Source: Clitoria ternatea (lineage: Eukaryota; Streptophyta; Magnoliopsida; Fabales; Fabaceae). Taken from it: a DNA stretch of 64,000 nucleotides. A model generated the notes under the pieces. It worked only from the letters and a program-made list of their open reading frames with translations. It made no database searches and was not told where the DNA came from. Of this stretch, positions 9,719 through 20,800 are shown one piece after another. A program made the position numbers and the translations under genes. The DNA lies in assembly GCA_037962975.1 (NCBI GenBank), contig CM075675.1:48220501-48284500 (forward strand). The letters run 5' to 3'. Within the stretch, counting starts at the first letter, position 1. The number at the start of each line of letters is the position of its first letter.

Positions 9719-11993
9719 ATGGCAACTGGAGAAGGATCTTCTGGAGATAGTGCCATTTCGAAGACAGCTGAAGGTCTCTTCAGCGTAGTTGCTTCGAGGC
9801 TGAATTGGGAGGAGGTTCAGGCTAAATGGCCTTTCTGTTGGGTGTCCAGCGAATTTAAGAACTTGGCCTCTCGTCATGCGGATGAGGAGGGATCTCGGAT
9901 TCAACCGAGGTTCACGCTGAGTACGGATGAAGAGACAAAAAAGTGGTATAGGGTTTACGCACCACTTCCGACAGAGCGGATATGTCATGTCGTCCCCAAC
10001 GATCGTTCAGTGTACATGTACGACTTCATCTTTCATTATTTGGGTGTCCGCTTCCCATTAACCGAACTCCAGATGGGTGTTTTGAGGTTTTTGAACTGTG
10101 CACCCTCTCAACTTCATCCCAACGGTTGGGGCCTCATCCGAGCTCTCGAAGTGCTTGGGGAGCACTTCAATTTCACGCCAACTGTAGCGATGCTGTTCTA
10201 CTACACTCAGGTAGTTCGAAGGGCGAATAAGCAGGGCGGAGTTGGTCTGGTGACACTCCGGACTCTCTGTTCTTTTGTGAACTTTGAGTCTTATACTGAT
10301 TCGGCCAAGGTTGATGGGAAGTCGTTTAAGACCTACTTCACTCGCATCTCCATTAAGAAGGGCAAACCGAAATTTTGGAAGGACGAAGAGAATGTTGACA
10401 AATTTCCCCTGAGCTGGACACACAAACATTTCCTCTTGAGCTCACACGCGTACTACACTGATCAATCCGATCTGTCTCGTGAGACGTCGAGAGTGTTGTT
10501 CGCACTTGAATCGCACACTACAGGTCGTCACGTCTTCTCGTGTAGGCGTTTGCTAAGTAGCTCAAGCGGAGTCCGGGAGGAATATTTGCGTACTTCTCGT
10601 TTTATTTCATCTTCCTCCTTTACCAAATATATATAGAATATTTATAGTTGCTGACATCTTGTTGTTTGTTCATGTAGGTGAAATAGAACAGGAAACTCCA
10701 GAAATGGACAAATTGAAGAAATTCAAGGCGGCTGGTAAATCCGTTTCCCGTGAGAATGAAGTGAAGCCCAGGCCCTCAACCAAGGATCGTCCTGAGTTAA
10801 TAATACTGACCTCGGATGCTGAAGGGGACGTTCCGTTGGTTGAGGGCGGTTCTTCTGCCGCTGATGAATCCACGGGTCATCCTCCAGTTTCTGAGAGGAG
10901 AAGAAAAATCAAGAATGACTCAGTGGGAGGCCCGTCCAAAAAGCGCAAAACTTCGGAGGGTAAGCTTGTTGAAACCTCGGAAGCAACTGGTGCTCCCTCT
11001 AGTCTTAATAAAGAAACTGCTGCTGGGGCTTCTGGGTCAAATCCGACCTCCTTCCCAACGACCTCGTTTCTCACCCCCTTCCTCTCCTACGAAGGTTCTA
11101 CTCCTGCCACTCTTCCACCACCGATGTACAAACTCCGGCCTACGCTTAGTGTTAAAGAAATTGAAGAAGCGTGTGAGGCCGGAAGGTGGCAGCTAGCCGA
11201 ACTTGCTGGATTGCTATCTTCCGTCAGCGAGTTGGCTAAGAACGTCGACAAGGTTGAGGAGCTAAGTGAAAAATTAGAAGAGCTCAACCTTTCCTCAGAC
11301 AAGGACAAAGCCGCCATGAAGTTAATGGAAGATCGTCTTAACAAGTCTAAGGAGTTTGGGGATCTCGTAACTAAAGAGAATCTCAAGCTCAAAGGCGATC
11401 TTAAAAACTTGGAAGGCAAGGTGGCAGAGAAGGAGGAAGAACTCCGTAGCAGCCAGGACAAACATAAAGCTGATGCTGAGGAGTGGTCTCAAAGGGAGAA
11501 GAAGCTCCTTCTTGAGATAGAGGGACTGAAGGCTAGGAATGCGGAGTTCGAGGTGTCTAGTGAGGAGCTGTCCAAGTTGCGGGGAGAATTGGCTACAGCG
11601 AAAGCTGAGAGAGAAGAAGCTGTTGAGATATACAGCCGGGCTGTTGAAGAGTCCTTCGGCCTAGCCATACGCCAAGTCTTCTACCGCAACCCCACTGCGA
11701 AACTTAACCTTTATGGAATGGATCCGTACTATGAATTCCATGGGGGAAAGTTAGTCGCAGTGGTGGATGGTCGTCACAAGGATCCACCGTCGTCCTTGTA
11801 TGGTTTGGCTCCTCTTCCTGAGGGTCAATCTATGGGACCTGATTACGTCTTTCCTGTGTCCGAGGTTCCCTCTTCTGAAGAAAGGGCTGAGGCTCCTGGA
11901 GGTGAGACTCCTGCGGAGGTTCCAAAGGAAGGGGGACAAGAGCCTTGTGCTGAGGAGGCGCAAAAAACTGAAGAACAGATTCCTCCTCCGTAA
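9719..11993 (+). CDS. Antisense gene 1 of element C (Transposase_28-like domain plus coiled coil)
   Basis: Two exons, 9719-10589 and 10678-11993, with an 88-bp phase-1 intron (GTACTTC...CATGTAG); the joined frame is 728 codons with no stop. Residues about 15-290 match the plant family known as putative gypsy-type transposon protein (Pfam Transposase_28), with VRFPLTELQMGVLRF and APSQLHPNGWGLIRALEVLG near the centre. Exon 2 starts with a low-complexity Ser/Pro/Thr stretch holding a nuclear-localisation-like PSKKRK. A Glu/Lys/Leu-rich coiled coil follows (about 480-640), then a conserved tail (DPYYEFHGGKLVAVVDGRHK, then PEGQSMGP). It lies antisense to gag-pol, downstream of pol, with its own TATA box. 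Biochemical function is unknown; such extra genes are typical of Tat elements. Start chosen as the first ATG after the UTR acceptor. Confidence 0.85.
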
Positions 11994-12020
11994 TTTTGTT
12001 TTCATTTACATGTATAGTTG

Positions 12021-12044
12021 TGTACCGGGATCAACTCCGGATTT
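12021..12044 (+). promoter_or_regulatory. Shared 3' UTR motif of antisense gene 1
   Basis: TGTACCGGGATCAACTCCGG, partly self-complementary through CCGG ends, sits 28 bp after the stop. Copy 2 has the same motif (TGTTCCGGGATCAGCTCCGG) at 16205-16224, followed by AATAAA at 16257. It is probably part of 3' end formation or RNA structure (inference). Confidence 0.5.
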
Positions 12045-12459
12045 TGAACTATTGTATGTAATTTCATTTCAATGAATGAATTTTGGTTGAAGAAATTTGT
12101 CTTCGTCGTTTCATGTATATTTAAATCGTTTCTAATCCGTTCTGTATAATTAATCTTAAGGCCGAGTTGAAATAATAGCCTCGGAAGATTAAATAACAAA
12201 TAAAATTTAGAACGGATAAATATATACATGTCCCCAAGTGCGTATTAAGAAGAAGGTGCCTGTCTCTGGGGCATGATCCTTAATTCTTTTGGGGAAAGAT
12301 GGGTCGATCCGCTGTTTAGCAAAGTAGTGTAACAGGACGGATGACTGCTTCTAACCCGTAATATTCTTACAGGAGATGATAATATTGTTCCAAGTTTAGG
12401 GAACTGCAAGGAAGTGGTGTTTGAGTCCTTTATCATAAGGATGATGATGGGAGTTTTTT

Positions 12460-12936
12460 CTACGCCAGGAGTTACGTCGTTGTATCACAGAATAGGTGAT
12501 AAAGAGTATCCGTCCTGGGAGAATACCACTAGAAATCGAAAGTGCGGACTGACTTTCGGAATTTTCCATCATAAAGATGATTATGAGTATTGATCATGCC
12601 AGGTGTTTTATCATTAAATCACTCCATAAGTGATTGAGATCATCCGTCTTGGGGATGTGTACGATACCAGCAACTACATCATCAGGTCGCATATTAGGTG
12701 ATTGAGATCATCCGTCCTTTGGGTGTGTATGGCGCCAGGAGTTACATCGTCAGATCACAGCATGGGTGATTGAGATCATCCGTCCTAGGCAGGTACACCG
12801 CGTTAGGAGTTACATCGTCATATCACATAATGGGTGACTGAGGTTATCCGTTCTGGAAAAGTACACATCGTCAAGAGTTACATCGTCGAATCATTGAATA
12901 AGTGATTGAGATCATCCGTCCTGGTGAATTTTTTTT
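12460..12936 (+). repeat. Tandem repeats of about 67 bp after antisense gene 1
   Basis: Six degenerate units, each with a core like GAGTTACATCGTC followed by TGATTGAGATCATCCGTCCT. Two more units lie at 17521-17655 after gene copy 2, so the repeat belongs to the duplicated block. Such repeats in the 3' untranslated region are a known property of Tat elements. Confidence 0.85.
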
Positions 12937-12985
12937 TTTCGCATCCATCCGAAATCCGAGACGAAATCCGAGTATTACCTCTACT

Positions 12986-13006
12986 AGCCCCCTAGCTGAT
13001 GTGAGG
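12986..13006 (-). repeat. Internal copy of the polypurine-tract region
   Basis: AGCCCCCTAGCTGATGTGAGG matches the polypurine-tract region beside the 3' LTR (8733-8752, GTCCCCTAGCTTGTGTGAGG). It marks the start of the second antisense-gene unit and shows that the duplicated block reaches to the inner edge of the LTR. Confidence 0.7.
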
Positions 13007-13295
13007 AAGCAGTTGTCTTGCTCATATGAGCTATATTGATCATTGTACGTCTGAATTTCGGGACTACATCGAAGTGTATATGTCCGCTCTGGGATTAAGG
13101 TTCCGTAGTAATGAATCTCCTAAGGGCGGATTCGACAATGAGAACATGAGAAGTTTATCGAATTTCGCAACCCTTGGTATTCGGGTAATGGTGGCCACGT
13201 TTCTAATGATTGGACATTTAATGCCTTAATTCACGTGGGCGAGCCATTATTGCGTTAAGTGCGCATGTCTTAGTAACTGTCACACATAGTCTTGT

Positions 13296-13366
13296 TGGGC
13301 CTAGGATTTAGTTTTAATAGGCCCATTTCGATGGCTCTGTGACAAAACGATGGGATTTTTCGCGCC
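13296..13366 (+). promoter_or_regulatory. Upstream promoter motifs of antisense gene 2
   Basis: TGGGCC at 13296-13301, GGCCCA at 13320-13325 and TTTTTCGCGCC at 13356-13366 occur in the same order and at similar spacing as upstream of copy 1. No TATAAA match follows at the position of the TATA box of copy 1. Confidence 0.4.
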
Positions 13367-13632
13367 ATGAGGTACTAAACGACAATTTTGGTCCACTAAA
13401 CGGGGAGTCGTTTGGGGGTAAACGACAGATTGTGTTTAGTGGGTATTTGAAAAATTTTGTGCCCTGATACAGGCATATTTGGCAATCTCAGTTACCATTT
13501 CTTCTTGCTTCCTCGACGAACCTCTGCAAAAGTCCCAAGAAGTTCTTCGTGTCCGCCTCTGTGAATTTCCATTCACTATCCTTAGGTAACCACTTTCCCT
13601 TCGTTTTTTGCATCTCTTTTCGATATTTGAGA

Positions 13633-16159
13633 ATGGCTAGGAAGGGTGTTAGCTTCAGTGGCGTTAGCCCTAGAGGAAGAGGAGGAAGGGCTTTGGCTCA
13701 AAACCCTAATGTTCGTGGTGGGAGGATCCCAGTGATCTTCCAATCGAGGCCACAGTATACAGGGGGGAAGGAGTCGCAATATCAAAAGCGAAGGGTGATT
13801 ATACCCTCTTCAGAGTCTTCCTCCTCCAGTGAGAGTGTCGAAAGTGGGGATTTGTATCTCTCTGATGATGTGAAATTCTATCGCAGCATCAAAGCTTTCA
13901 CAATGGTGACAAAGAAAGCCACTGGGAGAAAGTCGTCTGAAGGGGAATCCCCTTCCGAGAAGTATATCTTGAAGACCCAATCCGGCCTCTGCAATGTGGT
14001 TGCACACCGGATAGACTGGGTGAAATTCCAATAGAAACGCCCATTCAGCTGGGTGGCTGAGGAATTTCGTGAGACACCGTCCGTCCACGCTCGGGAGGAT
14101 GAAGGGGAGCTGGAGCCGCGGTTTACCGTTTGGAAGAAGGACAAATACAAATGGTGTTTTAATGTATTCGCTCCCCTTCCATCGGTACGGATATGCCACA
14201 CACCGGACGAGAGGTCCTTGTTCATGTATGATTTTCTATTTCTGAACTTGGGTGTGCGTTTCCCCTTGACGAAGTTTGAGATGGGAGTCCTGAGATTCTT
14301 GGACTGCGCCCCCTCGCAACTTCACCCTAATGGATGGGGATTGGTCCGCTCTCTTGAAGTGCTTGGGGAGCACTTCAACTTTAAACCGACAGTGGCCATG
14401 CTTTTCTACTTCACTCAAGTGGTCCGTCGTGCGAATAAGGAGAAAGGAGGAGTGAGCTTGATATCCCTCCGGACTATCTCCAAGATCATCAACTTCGAGG
14501 CGTACACTGACTCCGCCAAAGTTGATGGGCGTTCATTCAAGTCCTATTTCACGAAGATTAGCGTCCATCCGAATGAATCAATTTTTTGGTTAACTGAAGA
14601 TGGGATTCCAAAATTCCCAGTGACTTGGACGCACGAACATTTTTTGTTGACCTCCCAAGCGTACTATACCGAGGAGGACGAACTGAGCCCAACTTCGATC
14701 TCTGTTCTTTCGGCTCTGCAGTCCTACACAGCCTCACACCAATTTTTCTCCTGCAGGCGTTTGTTAGGACCAAAGTCTACTCGCGAGGAGTATTTACGTA
14801 ATTTCCCTGCCATTCTTCATGAGTTATTATGTCATTTGCCTTGAAAATTTTACGTCTCTGATTGTGTCTTTTGATTGTGCAGGTGAAATTCAGGGCGAGT
14901 CACCAGAGATGAATAGGCTAAAAGGACTCAAGGCCAGAGAGACTTCCGTTGCGGCTGAAAATGACATTCAGGCAAAGCGGAATTCTAAGAAGGCCACTGC
15001 TGAGACAATAATATTAACTTCATCTGCTGGTGACGATATTCCTCTGATCGAGGGCGGATCTGAGAAGGTGGTCGAGAAAAAGAAGAGGACAAAGCGTGAT
15101 CCTCCGAAGACCTCAGACCGTCAATCCTCACCCAAAAAGCCAAAAACTTCAAGAGGGGCTGCTGAGCCAGGGCCTGCTAAGGAAAAGAGAGCGGAAGGGT
15201 CTATTCCGGATACTCCAAGTGGTGTTATAACATATGGGGCGAAGCCAATAACAACTTATTTCGCGCCCAAAGCCTCTTGCCCTCTTGAAGATAGTTCCGG
15301 TCTTGTTCAACATCCGGTGTATGAGAGCTCCGTTCCTGAGGGCGTTCCCGAATCCTCACCCAAGGTGAAACCCTCGTTGAAGAGTGAAGAAATGATCAGA
15401 GCTTGCGACGACGGACAGAAGCACTTGGCTGAGTTATCCGAGCTCCTCAAGTCGGTTCGCGAGCTCACAGAAGAAAACGAGAGGCTCACCTCAGTGGTTG
15501 GCAAGGACAAGGCAATCATCCTCCAATTAGAAGGAAAATTAAAAACTTCCAAAGAAGAAACTCAGAAGAAGGATGAAGAAATTGCCAAACTGAAAAATCT
15601 TGCCAAGGAGCTAGAGGGTCAAGTTTCTGATCAGAAGAAAATCAATGCTGACCTCAATGCTCATCTCTGCACAGAGAAGGAACACTCTTCAAAGCTGGAA
15701 GAGGGGTTGAAGGAGGCTAAGGTCGTCCATTCTCTAGGAGTGGATGATTGGACACGTAAGGAAAAGGAGCTGCTATTAAAGCTGGCGGATTCGAATGGCG
15801 AGGTCAAGACCCTGAAAGCAGACTTGGACGATGCTGTAAACATGTGTGACCAAGCAGTCAAGGAGGCTTTCGGGTTGGCAGTTCGTCAAGTGCTATACCG
15901 GAATCCCAAGGTGTCAATTAATTTGAACGGTATTGATCCGTTCTATGAGTTTCACCAAGGGAAACTGGTGGCTGTCGTTGACAATCGTCATGAGAGTCCG
16001 CCTAACAGTCCTTATAAGTTTGCTCCTTTACCTAAAGGTCAATCAATGGGACCTTCCCTCCTGAAGCCCAAAAGTACAGGATCAAGCTCTCGCACTGAAG
16101 GAGGCAAGACCGGAGACAAAGGCAAAGGGAAGGAGGGAGACTCAAGCCAAAAAGAGTAG
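13633..16159 (+). pseudogene. Antisense gene 2 of element C (diverged paralogue, one in-frame stop)
   Basis: Exons 13633-14797 and 14883-16159 are separated by an 85-bp phase-1 intron (GTAATTTCC...TTGTGCAG) at exactly the same codon as in copy 1; the joined frame has 813 codons. The only lesion is a TAG at 14032-14034 (codon 134), inside the shared domain. It has an N-terminal extension absent from copy 1: an Arg/Gly-rich stretch and a Ser/Glu-rich acidic run (residues about 60-80). The central domain (VRFPLTKFEMGVLRF, APSQLHPNGWGLVRSLEVLG), basic region (SPKKPKTS), coiled coil and tail (KLVAVVDNRHESPP) parallel copy 1; the core looks about 70-75% identical and the rest less. The stop may silence it, or a shorter product could start at a later ATG such as 14053. 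Confidence 0.8.
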
Positions 16160-16256
16160 CGCCTTCCTTATTTCCTTTTTCGTTTTATTGATTCGAATTC
16201 GCTGTGTTCCGGGATCAGCTCCGGATTATTACACGAATTGTAATTCTTATTGAATC

Positions 16257-16262
16257 AATAAA
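16257..16262 (+). terminator. Poly(A) signal of antisense gene 2
   Basis: AATAAA, 98 bp after the stop codon and 33 bp after the shared CCGG motif. The context suits a plant near-upstream polyadenylation element. Confidence 0.5.
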
Positions 16263-16799
16263 AGAGTTTTTTACCTCCATTCTTGTTTAGTGAAAAACAA
16301 CTTTAATAGAGGGACTGCATGTGTATTGTATTATTCCGGATTTAAGTAATGAAGATCGGATTGTAAAACAAAATCTCCATACCGGACATATACATGCGAA
16401 ATGAATTTCATAATAAAACCACCGCTTGTGAGGGAACACATCAGTGCCTCAAGAACGGCTTAAGGGGAATGATTGTGAGATCGTTTAGACGAGAGTTCAT
16501 TCCTCAAATTATTCGTTAAACCGTTGATGTTGTCCCCCAGTATCATTTGGTGATTATCACTTTGAATAAACTCTGAGTGAGATTTTCACGTGAGAGATCT
16601 TGAGAATGAGGATTTAAAATAGAAATTCCTCTTCAAATATTTCCGACTGAGGAATTTCGGGTGAAAATGCCTTAGATTGTGGCGTACCCGAGTGAATTGT
16701 TTGTGTCGGAGTTTATGAGTCAGATCTCAATTAAAGAATTGATGACTCAGAATTATAAGCTATAAAACTCCCAAATAAAGAACTTCGCGAGAGTATTAA

Positions 16800-17515
16800 T
16801 TTGGAGTTCAGAATAACTTACTTGTTGTGTTTGGAGTTCGGTTTGATCCTACTGTCCATGTCATATTTGGTGTTCGGTTGAATCCTACTAGCCGTTCTTC
16901 AATTGGTCTTTGGTTTTACCCAATGACGATTCTTCACCGACGTTCGGTTAATCCTACTAGTCGTACTCAGAGTTCGGTTTAATCCTACAATCCGAGCCTT
17001 CGATACGGGGTTCAGATCAGGGTTAATCCTGAACCTACTGCGCCCGTCACTTGGGGTTCAGCGTGGTCTTGAAGAAGAACCAGCTTACTGCGCCCAAGCC
17101 TTCGCATGGGGTTCGGTTTGTGGCCTCGAAAGAGGACCAGCCCTACAACCCATGTAGTCTTCGAATGGGGTTCGGTTTGTGGCCTTGAAGAAGGACCAGC
17201 CCTACAACCCATGTAATCTCTGAATGGGGTTCGGTTTGTGGCCTTAAAAAAGTGCCAGCCCTACCACCCATATCCTGAGGTTCGGTTTAATCCTACAACT
17301 CAGGTCTTCACCGACGTTCGGTTAATCCTACTAGTCGTACTCAGAGTTCGGTTTAATCCTACAATCTGAGCCTTCACCGGTGTTCAGCCAAACTTACTAA
17401 CCGTACCCAGAGTTCGGTTTAATCCTACAATCTGGGCCTTCACCGGTGTTCAGCCAAACTTACTAACCGTACCCAGAGTTCGGTTTAATCCTACAATCTG
17501 GGCATTCAATATTTA
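16800..17515 (+). repeat. GTTCGGTTTAATCCTAC tandem repeats after antisense gene 2
   Basis: More than a dozen degenerate units of about 45-65 bp built on GTTCGGTTTAATCCTACAA or GTTCGGTTTGTGGCC. Local runs are very similar, for example 17395-17450 against 17455-17505. The block is absent after gene copy 1. Frames on either strand here are spurious. Confidence 0.85.
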
Positions 17516-17520
17516 CACAC

Positions 17521-17660
17521 TCGAGGAGTTACATCGTCAATTACAGAATGGGTAATTGAGATCATCCGTCCTGAGTATGTTCTTGGTTGTTGCGCATATT
17601 CGAAGAGTTACATCGTCAACTACAGAATAAGTAGCTGAGATCATCCGTCCTGAATATGCT
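17521..17660 (+). repeat. Two further units of the 67-bp repeat
   Basis: GAGTTACATCGTCAA...GAGATCATCCGTCCTGA occurs at 17525 and 17598. It is the same unit as the six-copy block at 12460-12936. Confidence 0.8.
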
Positions 17661-17830
17661 TTTGTACACCGGATAAACTGAAAATCACAACATAAGAAAA
17701 ACTCGAAAGAGTTAAATTGTTATGAGAGATTCTTATTAAATCAAAAATAAGAATTACAAGGAGAGCGTAGCTGTGAAAATAAATTCTCCAGTATTCAATC
17801 CAAGATAAGGATAGGAGAGTGTAGAAACAG

Positions 17831-20800
17831 CTAGCTATAGTAGATGCGCAAGTTTTGGGTGTTCCATTTGTTTCGGATTGGAGTGCCATCAAGGTTTTCA
17901 AGGCGATAAGAGCCTTTGCCAGTGACCTCGGATACCCTGTATGGGCCTTCCCAGTTTGGGGCTAGTTTGCCTTGATGGGCGAATTTGTTCCCTATACTTG
18001 CTTTCCTCAAAACCAAATCTCCAACGTTGAAAGTCCTTGATTGGACTCGTTTGTTGTACCGGAGAGCAACTTTGGCTTTGATGGCTTGATCTCTGATGAA
18101 AGCGTCTTCTCTGAGTTCTTGTATGACATCCATTTCAGATGCCAAGTTAGCATTGTTGGTTTCTTCAGAGAAGTACTTAACTCTTGTGGAAGCAATTTAC
18201 AGTTCCACAGGTATCATTGCCTCGACCCCATATGTTAGGCGATATGGGGATTCATTGGTGGATGAATGAGGCGTTGTCCGATATGCCCATAGGACATGAC
18301 ACAGCTGGTCTGTCCATCCGCCCTTGGCTTCACCAAGGCGCTTCTTTAGTCCCTTAAGCACCTCCCTGTTGGCCACTTCAGCTTGACCATTAGTTTGGGG
18401 ATGTTCGACGGATGAGAATATTTGGGTTATTCCTAACCCTTCAAGTAAATCTGTGAATTTTCTATCCGTGAACTGGGTGCCATTATCTGTGACAATCCGT
18501 GCTGGGACCCCGAACCGTGTTATGATGTTTTCATACATGAAACGACGAGTTCGGGCTGAAGTAATATGCACCACCGGCTCTGCTTCTATCCACTTAGTGA
18601 AATAATCGACCCCTACAATGAGATATTTGATGCCCCCAGGAGCAGTTGGAAAGGGGCCCAGAATATCCAATCCCCATTGGTAGAAAGGCCATGGAACAGC
18701 GGATGTGAAGAGTTCTTCCGCCGGTGTGTGGTGTAGGTTAGAGAATTTTTGGCAAGCGTCGCATTTTTTGACGAAGTCAATGGAGTCTTGCTTCATTGTG
18801 GGCCACCATTATCCAGCTCTGAGGATTTTTCGCATTAAGCTCCTTCCTCCGGCGTGGTGTCCACTTTGTCCTTCATGCACTTCTTCCATTACACCTTGCA
18901 CCTCATCCTCTTTGAGACAAATTAAATAGGGCACAGAGAGTGCCCTTCTGTAGAGATTACCATCAATCATGGTGAAATACGGTAATTCTCTCCTTAACCT
19001 CGTCTTTTCCTTCTCATCTGTGGGTAGCTGTCCATCAGCCAAATAACGGATGTAAGGAGCCATCCATGTATCTCCGTAAAGGGAGTCAGTCATTATGGCG
19101 TTTAGGGAAGGGAAAAGAGGGATGCTGGGCGACGTTAGCGTGCTTTGAACCAGAGTAGTGGTGCTACCCGGTCGTTTAGTGCTTGCTAACCTGGAGAGTA
19201 TATCCGCTCTCGTATTCTCTTCACGTGGAACATGCTTGAACTCCACCTTTGAGAATTTCTCAGTCAACTCCTTGACACAGTTCAAGTATAATTGGAGTTG
19301 AGGTTCGCGAGCTTGATAATCTCCTAAGATCTGCGAAATCACCAGCTGTGAATCGCTACAGAGTGTCGCCTCAGAAGCTCCGATGTCAATTGCAGCTCTT
19401 AGCCCGGCCAAGCAAGCTTCGTACTCAGCCTGGTTGTTGGATGTTTTGAAATTGAAACGAAGGGAGATCTCCAGGTGTACTCCGTCATCACTTTCGAGAA
19501 CTACACCTGCTCCAGAGCCTCTTTGGTTTGATGAACCATCAACATATATGGTCCAATGGACTCGAGGGTAATCCGGATTAGTCCCTGTCATTTCCACAAT
19601 AAAGTCAGCCAGGACTTGAGCTTTAATAGCGCTGCGGGGTTCGTAGGATATATCAAACTCGGAGAGTTCAATAGACCATTTGATCATCCTCCCAGCAAGA
19701 TCGGGCTTGATTAAGACAGAACGGAGTGGCAAATCCGTTCTCACTATGATTGGATGGGCGTGAAAGTACGGACGCAACCGTCGTGAGGCCCAAACAACAG
19801 CGAGGGCGGCCTTTTCAATTTTCTGATACCGGATCTCAGCACCTTGCAAGGTCTTGCTAGTGAAATAGACCGGTCTTTGTCCATCAGGAGTTTCTTTTAT
19901 CAAGGCAACGCCCAAAGCTTCATCTGAAATAGCCAAGTACAGGATGAGTATGTCTTCGGGGTCAGGCTTTGTGAGAATGGGAGGTTTGGACAACACCTCC
20001 TTAAGCTCTTGGAAAGCTTTTTCTTGTTCCTGTCCCCACTCGAATTTCTTGGACTTTTTCAGTATTTTGTACAGGGGGAGCGACCTGTGAGCCATCTTCG
20101 GCATGAATCGTGCCAAAGCTGCTACCTTGCCATTCAGGGATTGGACTTCTTTGAGATTCTTAGGACTTTGCATGTCTAGAATCGTTTGGCACTTCCCTGG
20201 ATTGGCTTCTATACCATGTTGAGTTAACATGAAACCCAAAAATTTCCCAGCAGGGACAGCAAATGTGCACTTCATTGGGTTCAGCCTCATGTTAAATTGT
20301 CTCAAACGGGTGAATACTTGGCGCAGGTCTTCAATATGATCGCCACCAACCGGTGTCTTTGCTATTATGTCGTCAATGTATACTTCAACAAGTTTGGTGT
20401 GCATACCTTCGAAAACCTTGTTGATCATGCGCTGATATGTCGCCCCAGCGTTTTTCAGGCCAAAGGGCATGACTGTATAGCAAAAGACACCACGATCATT
20501 TATGAAAGCTGTCTTCTCTTGATCCTCTTCGCACATCGGAATTTGGTTGTAACCAGAATAAGCATCCATGAAGCTCAGGTATTGATAACCAGAGGAATCG
20601 TCCACCATCCGATCTATACTAGGAAGAGGATAAGGATCTTTTGGACAGCAGCGGTTAAGGTCCACGTAATCAATACACATTCTCCATTTACCATTGGATT
20701 TAGGGACCATCACCACATTCGAAAGCCAAGAGGAATATCGGATTTCCTTGATAAATCCGGCCTTCAGCAATTCCTCAGTTTGCTGACAAGCTGCCTTCTG

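Noticed and set aside
16990..17260. 66-residue minus-strand frame with repeated peptides
   Set aside because: Produced by the GTTCGG tandem repeats; low complexity.
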